Below are positions 11,090 through 21,969 of a stretch of 64,000 bases of DNA, piece by piece. The position numbers and the translations under genes were made by a program. Numbering within the stretch: the first letter of the stretch is position 1; the number at the start of each line of letters is the position of its first letter. The notes under the pieces were generated by a model. The model was not told where the DNA came from. It saw only the letters and a list, made by a program, of their open reading frames with translations, and ran no database searches. Source of the DNA: Cycas panzhihuaensis (lineage: Eukaryota > Cycadophyta); the NCBI GenBank assembly GCA_023213395.1, contig CM041465.1:134857741-134921740 (forward strand), read 5' to 3'.

Positions 11090-12520
11090 AAAATGAAACC
11101 TAGGAACTAGTCGAACCTCTTACAAGTAAACCCATTGCCAATTGCAAATGGGTATACAAAGTAAAAGAGAAATCCAATGGGAAAATTGAAAAGTATAAAG
11201 CAACGCTAGTCGTTAAAGGGTATACTTAAGACTGCAAGTATAGATTATAAAGAAATGTTCTCACTAGTGGCTAAACTGAACACTTCGAAAATAGTAATTG
11301 CATTAGCTGTTCAACAAAATTGGAAAATATTCCAGCTTGATGTAAAGAGTGCCTTCTTAAATAGAGACCTAAAAGAGGAAGTATATATGCATCAACTTGA
11401 AGGTTACGCAAAATCAAGACAAGAAAATCTGGTGTGCAAGTTAAAGAAAGCCTTGTATGGGCCTAAACAAGCTCCAAGAGTATGGTATGCAAAACTAGAC
11501 AAATATTTTGTTCGCAACAACTTTCACATGTGTGAGTCTGATCCAAGTTTGTATGTGAAATTCAATAAGGGTCTCATAACCATTATAGTAGTGTATGTAG
11601 ATGATATGCTACTCATAGGAAGTGATACAGATTCGATTATATCTATAAAGAGCCAATTAGAAAAAAAATTTGAAATGACTGATCTTGGAATGTTGCACTA
11701 CCACCTTGGAATTGAGGTAACACAATTAAAGAATTTTGTCACTCTGTCTTAATCCAAATACATTAGGAATATGTTGAAAAAATTCAACATGGAAAATTGT
11801 AACAGTTTTGCTACACCTATGGAAACAGGTTGTAAGGTTAGGCAGTAAATGCAACCACATACAGACAATTGGTTGGAAGTCTGATATATCTCATTGCTAC
11901 TAGATTAGACATCTCCTATTTAGTCGGGGTAATTTCTAGATTTATGCAAGAACCAAAAATATCACATTGGAATGTAGTAAAATAATACTCAAATATTCAA
12001 AAGGAACAATAAATCTAGGTTTGAATTATACAAAAGCTTATATGATGCAATTGACAGGTTATAGTGACTTAGATTGGGTAGGAGACAGAATAGAAAGAAA
12101 GTCAACAATAGATTACTGTTTTCTTTTAGGATTGGCAGTAACATCTTGGAGTAGCGAAAAACAACTCATAGTTGTCTTGTCTTCCACAGAAGTTGAATAC
12201 AAGTTAGTAATAACTGCAACCTACGAAGCTATTTGGATGAGACAATTATTAAAAGACTTAGGTCAAGAATAGAAGTCTCCTACCATTTTGTTTTGTGACA
12301 ATCAAAGCATAATCAAGATGATCAAAAATTCCATTCTTCATGCAAGAACAAAGCATATAGAGCTTCATCATCATTTTATAAGGGAGAAAGTTCAAAGCAA
12401 GGAGATTGAAGTGCTACATTGCACATCAGATGAACAAACTATTGATATATTAACAAAGCCACTAAGTAAAGACAAGTTCCAATTCTTTTGAGATAAATTA
12501 GGAATAAAATAGATAAAACA
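11090..12520 (+). pseudogene. Copia-B reverse transcriptase and RNase H, broken
   Basis: RT runs from a degraded NET-stop-ELVEPL start (the usual Trp codon is TAG at 11,101-11,103) through [11 protein letters not shown] and KALYGPKQAPRVWY to an intact [11 protein letters not shown] box near 11,592. RNase H covers 11,967-12,491 (SDLDWVGDRIERKS, VLSSTEVEY, LFCDNQS and [13 protein letters not shown] blocks). Frameshifts near 11,230, 11,750 and 12,270. Confidence 0.8.
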
Positions 12521-12554
12521 TTAAGAGAGGGTGTTAAGAGTAATGTTTTATCTA
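12510..12554 (+). repeat. Inverted repeat across Copia-B polypurine tract and 3' LTR start
   Basis: Arms TAGATAAAACATTA (12,510-12,523) and TAATGTTTTATCTA (12,541-12,554) are perfectly complementary over 14 bp. The 17-nt loop holds the polypurine tract (AGAGAGGG) and the LTR terminus TGTTAAGAG. The left arm includes the last pol codons and stop. Confidence 0.85.
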
Positions 12555-12732
12555 GGCTTTATAACACTTCTCTATTGTACTATTATGAGGGTTATGTGTC
12601 ATTCACCCTTTCTCTTATCTTGTGACAAGTGTCACATATGCATTAAGCCTTGTTCAAGATTCATGTACATTGTATTGTATTTATAGAGGGTTCTCCTTCA
12701 TTAATGACAATTAATCTATTGAGAGTTTTACA
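12532..12732 (+). repeat. Copia-B 3' LTR
   Basis: 201 bp from TGTTAAGAGTAATG to GAGAGTTTTACA, directly after the polypurine tract. Contains GTGACA-AG-TGTCAC at 12,622-12,635 and a TATTTATAG promoter-like stretch near 12,675. No second copy in the window, so the right border is set by the terminal CA and family LTR length. Confidence 0.75.
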
Positions 12733-13284
12733 TTGGCATCATCCATTTTGTGGAAGTTGATGTTAATTTGTGGGAAATCTTCTCCATTAGCCATCCTGAT
12801 TATTGGATTGCTTGCTTTTCCTTACAATTCGTAGAGATATTTTTCTTAGCAATTCGGCACAGGTTGGAGTCGTCCTTATCTTCTAAGGAAAGGGGGGATG
12901 AATTTATTGATTTTAATTGAGGAATTATAACCTTCATGTTGGTGGTGATGTGGCTTGGCACTCATTGTTATGATTAATGACTTCCATTGTCTTGTTACAT
13001 TGTTGATCGTGATCACTAAATCACGATTATGATGTAATTTCCACATGTTGCACTTGTTAATCTCATGTCATGATCATTATACACTTTTATTGGTGTCTTA
13101 TCATAGAAATCTCGACCGTCCTTCTTCTCACTACTTGACCTTGACTGTTGGTCACAATCAAATAGGATTCCATTAGTGACTTTCTACTTTGATCCTCAGT
13201 TTGGATTGCAACCCTGCCAAACTATATTATCATCATGAAAAAGTAATTCTATCCATTTGGTTTGCATTCATTTTTTTTTAGCGA
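12733..13284 (-). other. Gypsy-D sequence downstream of integrase, non-coding
   Basis: No coding similarity seen. Includes ATCGTGATC-type small inverted repeats near 13,004-13,025. Interpreted as the 3' untranslated region of Gypsy-D only from its position. Confidence 0.35.
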
Positions 13285-14425
13285 TTATATGGCTTGAGTG
13301 GATTGCCATTCACTAATTTTACCAAGGGGGAACTGTCGAGATGTATGAGTCGAACAACTCCATTTTGCCCAATTTGGTCCACTCTATATGGACCTAACCA
13401 TTTAAGCTTTGTTTTTCTTAGTTTAATTCAAAATTTGTTGTCATACAACAACACTAGATTGCCAACCTGGAACTAGGGCATTTTCAAATGTTTTCCATGC
13501 TAGACCTTGCGACACTTCTTTTCCATCCAGATTTTCCATAATGCTCTTCCTTGTCATTCATCCAATTTCATCAATTCTGTGAGTTGTTGATTTTTAGAAT
13601 CCCCTTTTCCAATTCACAATTGAGCTGCTATTTGCAAGCTTTCAGCTTGGAATTCTAAGGCAACTATAGCTTCCAGACCATACACCAATTGAAATGGTGT
13701 TTGCTTATGAGGTCTTTTTACTATTATTCTATTCGCCCATAGAATTGAATGCAATTGTTCAACTCAGTCCGTCCTACCTTCATTGCAAATCTTTGTTAGG
13801 GCTAATTCTAAAATTTATTCATACTTTCCACTTGACCAGTGGCCCTTGGGTAGTACGGTGAGGACTTTTTATGCTGGATCAGGAATTTTGCAGTAAGATG
13901 TTTGATTGTGTGATTTAAAAAACTGCTATCCTAATCTGATACAATTTCAAGTGGGTGTCCAAAACGAATAATTATCATTTCATAAAGAAATCGTGTAGCA
14001 TTGCAAACATCACAAGTCTTCATAGGTTTCACTTCTGTCCACTTAGTTAGAAAGTCAATAGCGACAAGAATATACCTGGCATTGTTTCTTCTTGCCAGTG
14101 GGCTGATTGGTCCTACAAAATCCAATCCCCACTTTTGAATGGGGCTTTGTGCTAAGATTGGATGTAAAGGCATGAAGTGAAGTTTACTTGGTTTGTGCAC
14201 TCTTTGGAAAATATCACAGGCTCTAATACATTTATCCACATCTTCAAATAATGTGGGCCACCACAATCTTGCTAGCAAATTCTTTCTAGCAATTGGCTTT
14301 GTGCCTTGATGCTTGGCCACAACTCCCTTGCGAGCTTCACGTACCACTGCTTCCACTTTATGTTCCAATATGTATCGCCTCAAAACTCCATCAGGCCCAA
14401 CTTTATATAGTATTCCTTGAATCAA
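13285..14425 (-). pseudogene. Gypsy-D integrase, broken
   Basis: From right to left: zinc-binding region with KHQGTKPIARKNLLARLWWP and CIRACDIFQ (14,200-14,340), catalytic core with GLDFVGPISPLARRNNARYI and VAIDFLTKWTEVKP (14,030-14,130), then SPYYPRATGQVES near 13,850 and a C-terminal region with LKWLGPYRVDQI near 13,360. Conserved through the core, then stops at about 13,935 and further left. Confidence 0.78.
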
Positions 14426-15410
14426 TTGAAATGAAAATGTCTTTCTAATAAAACTTTGTCACTCAGCTCATTCCAATCCAATTGGCGTTTATCCTATTGA
14501 CAGATATTGAGCAATGCCCTCGTTACATGTTGGTACTGCTTCTATTTAAAACAATTTTGTACCAGGAAAATCATCTTGAATTCTAGTGGCTATTTCTCCA
14601 TTCGCATTCCTAGACAGTTGATCAAGAACAATATGTTTTTCCTTTTTTTTAACAATGATTTTGAAGTTAAATTCTTGAATCAACATCAACCATCTGCTAA
14701 TCCTTCCTTGTAGAATTGGCTTGTTGATCAGGTATTGAAGAGCCCGATGATCCACCAAAAATGCAAATGGATTAGTTAATAAATAATGCTTGAATTTCTG
14801 TAGAGCATATACCATTTTGAGATCACATCTTTCATTTATTAAATAATTTTGTTCAGCCTGTGTCAGCTTCTGACTGGCAAAATCGATTGGAAGATCTATA
14901 TTGCCATCTCCTAGCTGAGCCAACATGCATCCAACCACAAAAAGAGAGGCATCTGCATGCATATGGAATGGTTTATTCTAATTTGGAAATCTCAGGATTG
15001 GTGCTTGTGTAACTTTTTTCTTTAGTAATTCATATGCTAACTACAGTTGTAACTTCCATAGATTATTTCTTCTACAGGTTTCTAGCATCATCCTGAGATT
15101 CCTAAGATGAATTTCTAGAAGGGTGTACAAAGTCCAGTCATCCAGAAACACTTCAATAGTTTTCCCAATCATTTGCCAAAAAATGTTCAAGATAACTCGT
15201 TGGAAGGTGGTTGGTGCATTGGTCAAGCCAAAAGGCATGACCCTACAAGCATACATACCCCATTTATCACAATGGTTGTCTTTGATTGGTCTTCAGGAGC
15301 TATCCTCACCTGATTATAGTCGCTGAACCCATTTGTGAATGAGTACACTTTGTGACCCGCCGCTTTCTCCAAAATATCTTCAGTGAAGGGTATGGGAAAA
15401 GGGTCTTTTT
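14426..15410 (-). pseudogene. Gypsy-D reverse transcriptase C-terminal half and RNase H
   Basis: RT fingers/palm (VMPFGLTNAPTTFQR near 15,200; motif C reads EVFLDDWTLY near 15,145) and the KKDPFPIPFTEDIL block at 15,360-15,410. RNase H (14,546-14,962) starts MHADASLFVVGCMLAQ. Interrupted by frameshifts near 15,040 and 14,965. The N-terminal RT half lies on the other side of Copia-C at 27,964-28,330. Confidence 0.78.
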
Positions 15411-15605
15411 TTTCAATGTTTTAATTAGGAGACAGAAGGCAGATATGAGAACTCAAAGTCTTTATTGAGGGAATGAGATTCTTAAATACATGATTGGGTT
15501 GGTAACCATTATAACTTGACGAATAACCAACCTTTGAGATTATGACACATGTCACAATTACATACATTAATTACTTGATTAATAATAAAACATTACCTCT
15601 TAACA
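15411..15605 (-). repeat. Copia-C 3' LTR
   Basis: 195 bp, matching 27,765-27,958. Its first bases read TTTCAATG where the partner has TGTCAATG, so the terminal G has mutated or merged with the poly-T target. Confidence 0.9.
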
Positions 15606-15624
15606 CCCTCTCTTAATGTTTTAT
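15585..15624 (-). repeat. Inverted repeat across Copia-C polypurine tract and 3' LTR
   Basis: Arms ATAAAACATTA (15,585-15,595) and TAATGTTTTAT (15,614-15,624), 11 bp perfect, with the LTR boundary (15,605/15,606) and the CCCTCTCT polypurine-tract complement in the loop. Confidence 0.85.
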
Positions 15625-17177
15625 CTCCTTCAAACCTATCTTGTTTCTCAGAAATTGAAAATTTTCTTTTCCTAAGGGTTTTGTCAACATATTTGCAGTT
15701 TGTTCTGTAATAGGACAATATTCTAGTTTAATTTCTTTACTATGAACCTTTTCTCTAATAAAGTGATGATGTACTTCTATGTGCTTGGTTCTGGCATGAA
15801 GAACAAAATTTTTAGCTAGTTTGATAGCACTTTGATTATCACAATATATAGTTGTAGCTTTGTTTTGTGATTGGTTCAGATCAATGAGAAGCTGCTGAAG
15901 CCAAACTGCTTCACAGGTGGCTATTACTGTTGCTTTATACTCTGCTTCAGTTGACGAAAGTGCGATAGTGGGTTGCTTTTTGCTATACCAAGAAACTACA
16001 GCTATTCCTAGAAGGAAATAATATCCGCTGGTTGACTTCTTTTGATCTTTATCGCTTGCCCAATCTGAGTCATAATATTCTACAAGTTTTGTTGTTATCC
16101 CCTTTGAGTAGACCAATTTTAACTCAATTGTGCTTCGCAAATATCTCAGTAATCTCCAGGCTGCCTTCTAATGTCTGACTCGAGGTTCTTGCATTTATTT
16201 GGAAAGTAATCCAACTGCATAGGATATATCAGGTATGGTAGCCGTGAGATAGATTAGGCTTCCAGTCAATTGTCTATACAAAGTAACATCAATTTTCTGT
16301 TCTCCTTTGTCAGGTACCAGGTTGCAGTTAGTCTCCATGGGTGTAGCACAAGGATTGCAATTTGTCATTTTGAACTTTTCCAGTAGATCTTTTATGTATT
16401 TACTTTGTGAGATGGACACGTATCCCTTCTGTTGACTTAATTCCAATCCCAAGTATTAACTGAGAGAGCCAAGATCAATCATTTCAAATTTCTGTTCTAA
16501 CTGCCCCTTTGTTTCAATAATTGTTTTATCATCATTTCCTATCAACATCATATTGTCAACATAAACAACGATTATAGTGATTTGTTCACCTCTTTTCTTT
16601 ATGTATAGGCTAGAATCTGAACTGCAATGCTGGAAACCATTGTTACATAGGTGTTGATTCAATTTGGCGTACCAGGCACGAGGAGCTTGCTTTAGTCTGT
16701 ACAAGGCCTTTTTTAGTTTGCACACTAGTTGTTCTTGCCCTTTCTTGACATATCCTTTGGGCTGTGCCATGTATACATCTTCTTCAAGATCAACATTTAA
16801 GAATGCACTCTTCACATCTAGCTAAAAAATTTTCCAGTTGTGTAGTGCTACAAGTGCTATCACAGTTCTTACTGTATTCAATTTGGCCACAGGTGAGAAG
16901 GTTTCTTCAAAATCAATTCTAGCTGTTTGAGTATGTCCTTTCGCCACCAAATGTGCCTTATATTTTTCAACATTTCCACTTGCGCCTTCTTTAATTTTGT
17001 ATACCCATCTGCAATTGACTATAGATTTGTTTGCAGGAAGTTCTACTAATTCCCACGTTTGATTCTTGTTAATTGAGTCCATTTCAGCATCCATTGCTGC
17101 TTTCCATTGATATTGACTTTGGGCCTCTTGAAATGATTGAGGTTCAATTTTGCTAAGCAAGGCTTTTGGGCTTTGAC
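15613..17177 (-). pseudogene. Copia-C reverse transcriptase and RNase H
   Basis: [22 protein letters not shown] near 17,030-17,060, then KSAFLNVDLEEDVY and [17 protein letters not shown] (16,660-16,815), with the catalytic box reading VVYVDNMMLIG; the Asn codon is at 16,552-16,554, so the second catalytic Asp is lost. RNase H at 15,613-16,140 includes [27 protein letters not shown] and [13 protein letters not shown], and ends in EIKH. Stops split it near 16,453, 16,820 and 16,145. Confidence 0.85.
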
Positions 17178-17182
17178 TTCCC

Positions 17183-17757
17183 TGTGGAAAATGGGCATTA
17201 GGCCACATTAATCCCAAGATCATAAGTACAATCACAATACTATAAATGCATGAAAGCATGAAAGCATAAAGAGCACAAACTGAAATAGGAGCAAGAGAAA
17301 ATGATACCCAATATGTGGAGTTGGAATTGGTCCAACCTCCTAAGAAGAAAACAACTTGATTAGCAAACTCATAGCATAACAATACAACTCCAACTCTTCC
17401 TTATGAGACAATGAGGAGAGGTCTCTTTATATAGAGTGAAATGAGAGACCTAAGGCCTTGGATGTTTGACAAGTGTCAAACATCCAAGATACATGACTTG
17501 GATCATGAGCAAAAGTGTTTGGATCCTCACCTAAGGCCTTGGATGTTTGACAAGTGTCAAACATCCAAGATACATCACTTGGGTTACTCAAAAAGGTGCA
17601 TGAGGGTCCATTGACCCTTTAGTGACAACGTTGTGTCACTAGAAAGAATGTGGTGTGCACTTTATCACTTAAGTGATAAGTCACCCCTAAAGTAAAAGTG
17701 CATATATTACATGAAAAATCAGTACATTAACTTAACATTTAAACATAAGGTTTAACA
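17183..17757 (-). repeat. Copia-E 3' LTR
   Basis: 575 bp bounded by TGTGGAAAATGG and GGTTTAACA. Contains two copies, 81 bp apart, of a block with the palindromic arms GGATGTTTGACA and TGTCAAACATCC (17,460-17,485 and 17,541-17,566). Confidence 0.94.
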
Positions 17758-17782
17758 CCCCTTCATCGTTTATAATGTTAAG
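17731..17782 (-). repeat. Inverted repeat across Copia-E polypurine tract and 3' LTR
   Basis: Arms CTTAACATTTAAAC (17,731-17,744) and GTTTATAATGTTAAG (17,768-17,782) pair along their length with one extra base in the second. The loop holds the LTR terminus and the polypurine tract. The pol frame runs through the tract and stops in the arm inside the LTR. Confidence 0.8.
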
Positions 17783-19250
17783 TCGGACACCAAGACCATC
17801 TCTAAATTTTACAAATTTGTCTCTACCAAGTGGCTTGGTAAAGATATCTGTCTGTTCCTCCGTTGGTCGATATTGAAGTGTGATCTCACCACTGTACATG
17901 CTCTCGATGAAATGGTGGTGAACTTCAATATGCTTGGTCGTGCGTGGAAAGCAGGATTCTTAGTTAGCTTGAGGACACTCGATTGTCACAATGAAGGTGG
18001 GTCTGCTGCTGAAATCCAAGCTCACCAAGAATCCGTCGAAGCCAGATAGCCTCACAAGTACGGCTGCGACTTTGTACTGCTGCGGTGGAGGACAAGGTAA
18101 CATTTGGTTGCTGCTGGCAACTCCATGAAACATTCTTGAACCAAGGGTAAAACAAAGAACGAGGTAGATTTCACGCTATCCCGGCATCACCGCCTAATCA
18201 GAATCAGAGAACCCCTCCAAAGTGAAGTTCTCCTTATGTACATACTCAAGTCCAAGCTGCAATGTTCCTTTGTTATACTTGTGTATGCGTTTCTTGCATT
18301 CGATTATATCGATTGGGTTGAGACATGTAACGAGAGCAAATCCCAACAACAAATGAAATATCCTAGAGTGTTGGTGAGATAAATGAGACTCCCAATCAAC
18401 TGCCGGTAAAGTGTGGGATCTGCTGGTTCAGCTTCCTCATTAAGGGAAAGCTTGGTGCCGTTCTCCATGGGTGTAGGCGCCGTCTTGCAGTCGTGCATCT
18501 TAAATCTCTGCAAGATGTCCCAAAAATATTTTGCTTGGGAAATGAAGATATAGCTCACGCCATACCTCAAAGCCTAGAAAATAATGGAGAAGTCTAAGAT
18601 CAGTCATCTCAAAACTTCTCTTCAAATCATCTTGGAGAACATTGATGAGCTTAGTGTCATCACCCGTGATCACTAAGTCGTCTACATACAAGGCAATATA
18701 AGTGACATGGTGATGTTCATGTTTGATGTACAAGTTTGGATAAGATGTGGATCGATGAAACCCATGTCTCAAAAAGTATTCATCGATTTTTGCATACCAT
18801 GCCCTAGGAGCTTGTTTCAAGCCATACAAAGCCTTCTTGAGGCGACATACCAAATGCTCCTTGCCTTGTTCCTTGTAACCGTGGAGGTTGCTCCAAGTAT
18901 ACCTCCTCTTGAAGATCGCCGTTGAGGAAGGCGCTCTTCACGTCCATCGATATCTGCCCATTTGCATTGTGCAGCTAAGGCCAAGAGAAGTCTGATGGTG
19001 TTCATGTTTGCTACAGGTGCAAAGGTCTCCTCGTAATCAATTCCTTCTTTTTGTTTAAACCCCTTTGCTACAAGTCTAGCTTTCTGTCGCTTGAGTGTCC
19101 CATCAGAATGGAATTTGGTCTTGTAGACCCATTTACAACTGATTGCTGTTTGTGTGGAGGCAATTCGACCAAGTCCCAAGTACCATTCTTGTGAATGGAT
19201 TGAATCACCTCATCCATGGCAGTTTCCAACTATCACTTTGTGAAGCCTCC
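17760..19250 (-). pseudogene. Copia-E reverse transcriptase and RNase H, broken
   Basis: RT start [20 protein letters not shown] near 19,110, then VNAM-type linker and [21 protein letters not shown] (18,775-18,850), with an intact [13 protein letters not shown] box near 18,670. RNase H fragments at 17,964-18,155. Frameshifts near 18,950, 18,850, 18,540 and 18,150 mean no continuous RT exists. Confidence 0.8.
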
Positions 19251-19309
19251 GAAAGGTAGTAGGCTCATCAATAGAAAGCACTTGACCATAAGTGCAAAGT
19301 TTGTTTCTT

Positions 19310-20530
19310 CTAGAAACTTTGATGGACGTTTCCCTTCAATGATGTGACCATTACATGCTTGGTTTGAGTGTACCACTTAGGTAACTTCTGAAATGATGTG
19401 GCATGAACCTCAATATCTTCTGGTCTAAGTGTAGGAGCAGCAGAAGATGAAGTGGAAGGTTCAAGTGGAGCAAATGAAGATGAAGTAGATGGTACGAAGG
19501 TGCGGATGAAGAACATGGTGTGGAAGATTGAGAGGGAAGGAAGTCCTCAACAATCTTTTTCCCTTTGTCAATGGGGGGTTGGATTGATGCCATATCCAAC
19601 TCTTTTTTATCATCCTCAACAAAGATTACATCTCTTGAGAGATGCATTTTTCTCCCAACTGGATCATACAACTTGTAGGCTTTGCTATGGATTGCATATC
19701 CTACAAAGATGCATTTTAGGCTATGCTTGTCCAACTTTGTTCTTTGTTGATCTGGTATGTGCATATCTGTGATACACGAATGTCCTCAAATGGTGATAGT
19801 TGGCTTCTTTCCGGACCATGCCTCCTCGGGTGTGATATTGATGGCTAACATTGTAGGACTTGATTGGCCACATAGGCATTTGTAAGAAATGCTTGACCCA
19901 AGAAGCTCTTGGAAGCCCTTTGCATGCATCATTGTTCGGCTTTATTAGCCAATGTTCTATTCATCCTCTCGGAGACTCCATTTCTTTGAGGAGTATGAGG
20001 AGTCGTGAGTTGTCTCCGAATTCCATTATCCTTGCAAAATTGGTTGAATTCATTTGAAGTGAATTCACCTCCATTATCTGACCTTAACGTGCCAATTAAG
20101 TAGCCAGATTCATTTTCTATCGCCTTGAACTCTTTGAACTTGGAGAAGGCTTGATTTATGCTTTAGGAAGTAGACCCAGACTTTGTGAGAGAAGTCATCA
20201 ATAAAAGATATGTAGTACAATGCTCCTCCAAAGGAGTGGGTGGACATGGGTCCACACAAGTGCAGTGAATTAATTGCAAAGGATAAGATGCACGCCATGC
20301 TTTGCCTTTAGGAAAAGGCGGGCGATGTTGTGTCCCCATTATGCAAGCTTCGCAAAGACATTTTGAACCATACATCTTTGGAAGCCCATACACCATGCGT
20401 TTGTGTGTCATCTGCTTCAGATTGTCTAGGCTTAAATGTCCTAGACGTTGATGCCATAACTGAATTTTTGACAAAGATGTGGAACCAAAGTAAGCAGAAT
20501 TAAGAGTAATATTATTGGCATCCAACTTGT
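19310..20530 (-). pseudogene. Copia-E integrase, broken
   Basis: [16 protein letters not shown] and CLCEACIMGTQHRPPFPKG (20,310-20,470) form the zinc-binding region. The catalytic core follows to about 19,900, with its D-L-C-GPM block disrupted by a frameshift near 20,240. 19,351-19,764 is the C-terminal part (DRDVIF-type block and Ser/Pro-rich linker). Confidence 0.78.
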
Positions 20531-20536
20531 AAAGAC

Positions 20537-21969
20537 CTTGATCCTCATAGGCTACAGTTATGATCTGATCATCTTTGTCACAAATAATACATTTCCCATT
20601 TTAAATAAATGCGCTCATGTGTTGCTTGTTCATCTGGCTAACAGAGAGCAGATTCTTCTCCATAGAAGGAATGAAGTAGGCATCACTGTTGGGAAACAGA
20701 GAGCAGATTCTTCTCCATAGAAGGAATGAAGTAGGCATCACTGTTGGGAAATGATGAGGAAGGATTTTGAGGAGAATGAAAAGGAGCTATGGTGCCTATT
20801 CCTGAAACCTCAAGCGATTCAAGATTTCCAAAGGTCACTAAATGACCTTTACCTTCCTTGATGTTGCATAGGAGTTCTTCACTCCCTGTCATATGTCGAG
20901 TGGCTCCTGAATTGACAATCCAAGTGTTGTCAACCTTGGATGATTGGTATGCACAAAGTAGTTTGTCGTCATTGTGGCGATTATAATGGCGTTGGTAGCC
21001 ATTTCTTTGACCCCCCCCTCCTTGTGGGCCTCCTTGATAAGCACCTCGATTTGGTCGAGGGGAAGCTAACCGATTTGTTGTTGGAACCTTTGTTGAAACC
21101 GATGTCGTGGGCTGCTGTTGTCTTTGACCCCGTAATTTCTTCTTTGTCTTTGACCACAATGGCTTTGTTGTCTTTGAAGATCGCTTGCTTCTTTACTTTT
21201 CGGTGCAATGTGGCCAAGTTGCCACAATAATGGCATACGACATTGAACTTGGAAGATCCAATGTTCATATTTCCAAACTGCTTTGTGAATGCAGTTTTGG
21301 ATTTTTGATTTGTCTTGGCCCTTCTTTGTGAAAGCACACGATGTAGATGGTTCTTCATTATCCTTAGCATAGATTTGTTCTTCTTGAAGCAATAAGCTTT
21401 CAAGTTGATTGACTGTCATCCCCCTTAGTGAACCATCTCATGTAGTTGATGATATAAAGCCATTGTAGTCCTTTGTCAATGCTTTTGTGATGGAGGCTAT
21501 GATTTCATCTCTTGTAGCTGGACTACCTAAAGTAGTTAATTCATTACAAACCTCCTTAACAGAGGACATGGATGTCGACATTGGCCTTACAAATTTGATG
21601 GAGTACAATTTAGCTTTTATCATCAAAATGCGAGCTTCATCTCGCCTTTCATACAAAGAGGACAAGGTGTCCCATGCTTCTTTAGAAGATAGTGCAGAAG
21701 TAATATTTTGGTCTACATGTATGTCCACAACCATACGAATGAAAGCCAAGGCAATTTCGTCTTTGGCCTCCCATGCAGCAACAAGTTGAACATCCACAGG
21801 TGCAGGTAGATTATCATTAACCACAAGTATAGGATTGGGGATTCTTCCAGAAACATATCCCCAGAACTCATTCATTATCAAGAGATTTTTTGTGATTCTT
21901 TTCCATTCTTGATAATTTGATTGCCATTAGCCTTATGGTACAAGCATTAAGCATATTTATGGCAGCCAT
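20537..21969 (-). pseudogene. Copia-E gag and protease, broken
   Basis: Gag starts at the minus-strand ATG 21,969-21,967 ([14 protein letters not shown]). Body at 21,438-21,881 includes [20 protein letters not shown] and SKEAWDTLSSLYERRDEARI. CHYCG knuckle near 21,215-21,235. Protease loop near 20,905 reads [14 protein letters not shown], Asn replacing the catalytic Asp. Several frame breaks, including a 55-bp tandem duplication at 20,642-20,751. Confidence 0.78.
20642..20751. repeat. 55-bp perfect tandem duplication in Copia-E
   Basis: Two identical 55-bp units at 20,642-20,696 and 20,697-20,751. As 55 is not a multiple of three it shifts the pol frame just after protease. Confidence 0.9.

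Larger units (their letters stand above)
8047..12732 (+). mobile_element. Copia-B, decayed Ty1/copia element lacking a visible 5' LTR
   Basis: Plus-strand copia with gag start at 8,406, all pol domains in order and a 3' LTR at 12,532-12,732. No 5' LTR or primer-binding site is present between Copia-A and its gag. The simplest reading is that Copia-A inserted into the Copia-B leader, so the B 5' LTR lies left of the window; deletion is the alternative. Many stops and frameshifts make this one of the oldest elements here. Its right flank continues directly into Gypsy-D, so B probably inserted into that element. Confidence 0.82.
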
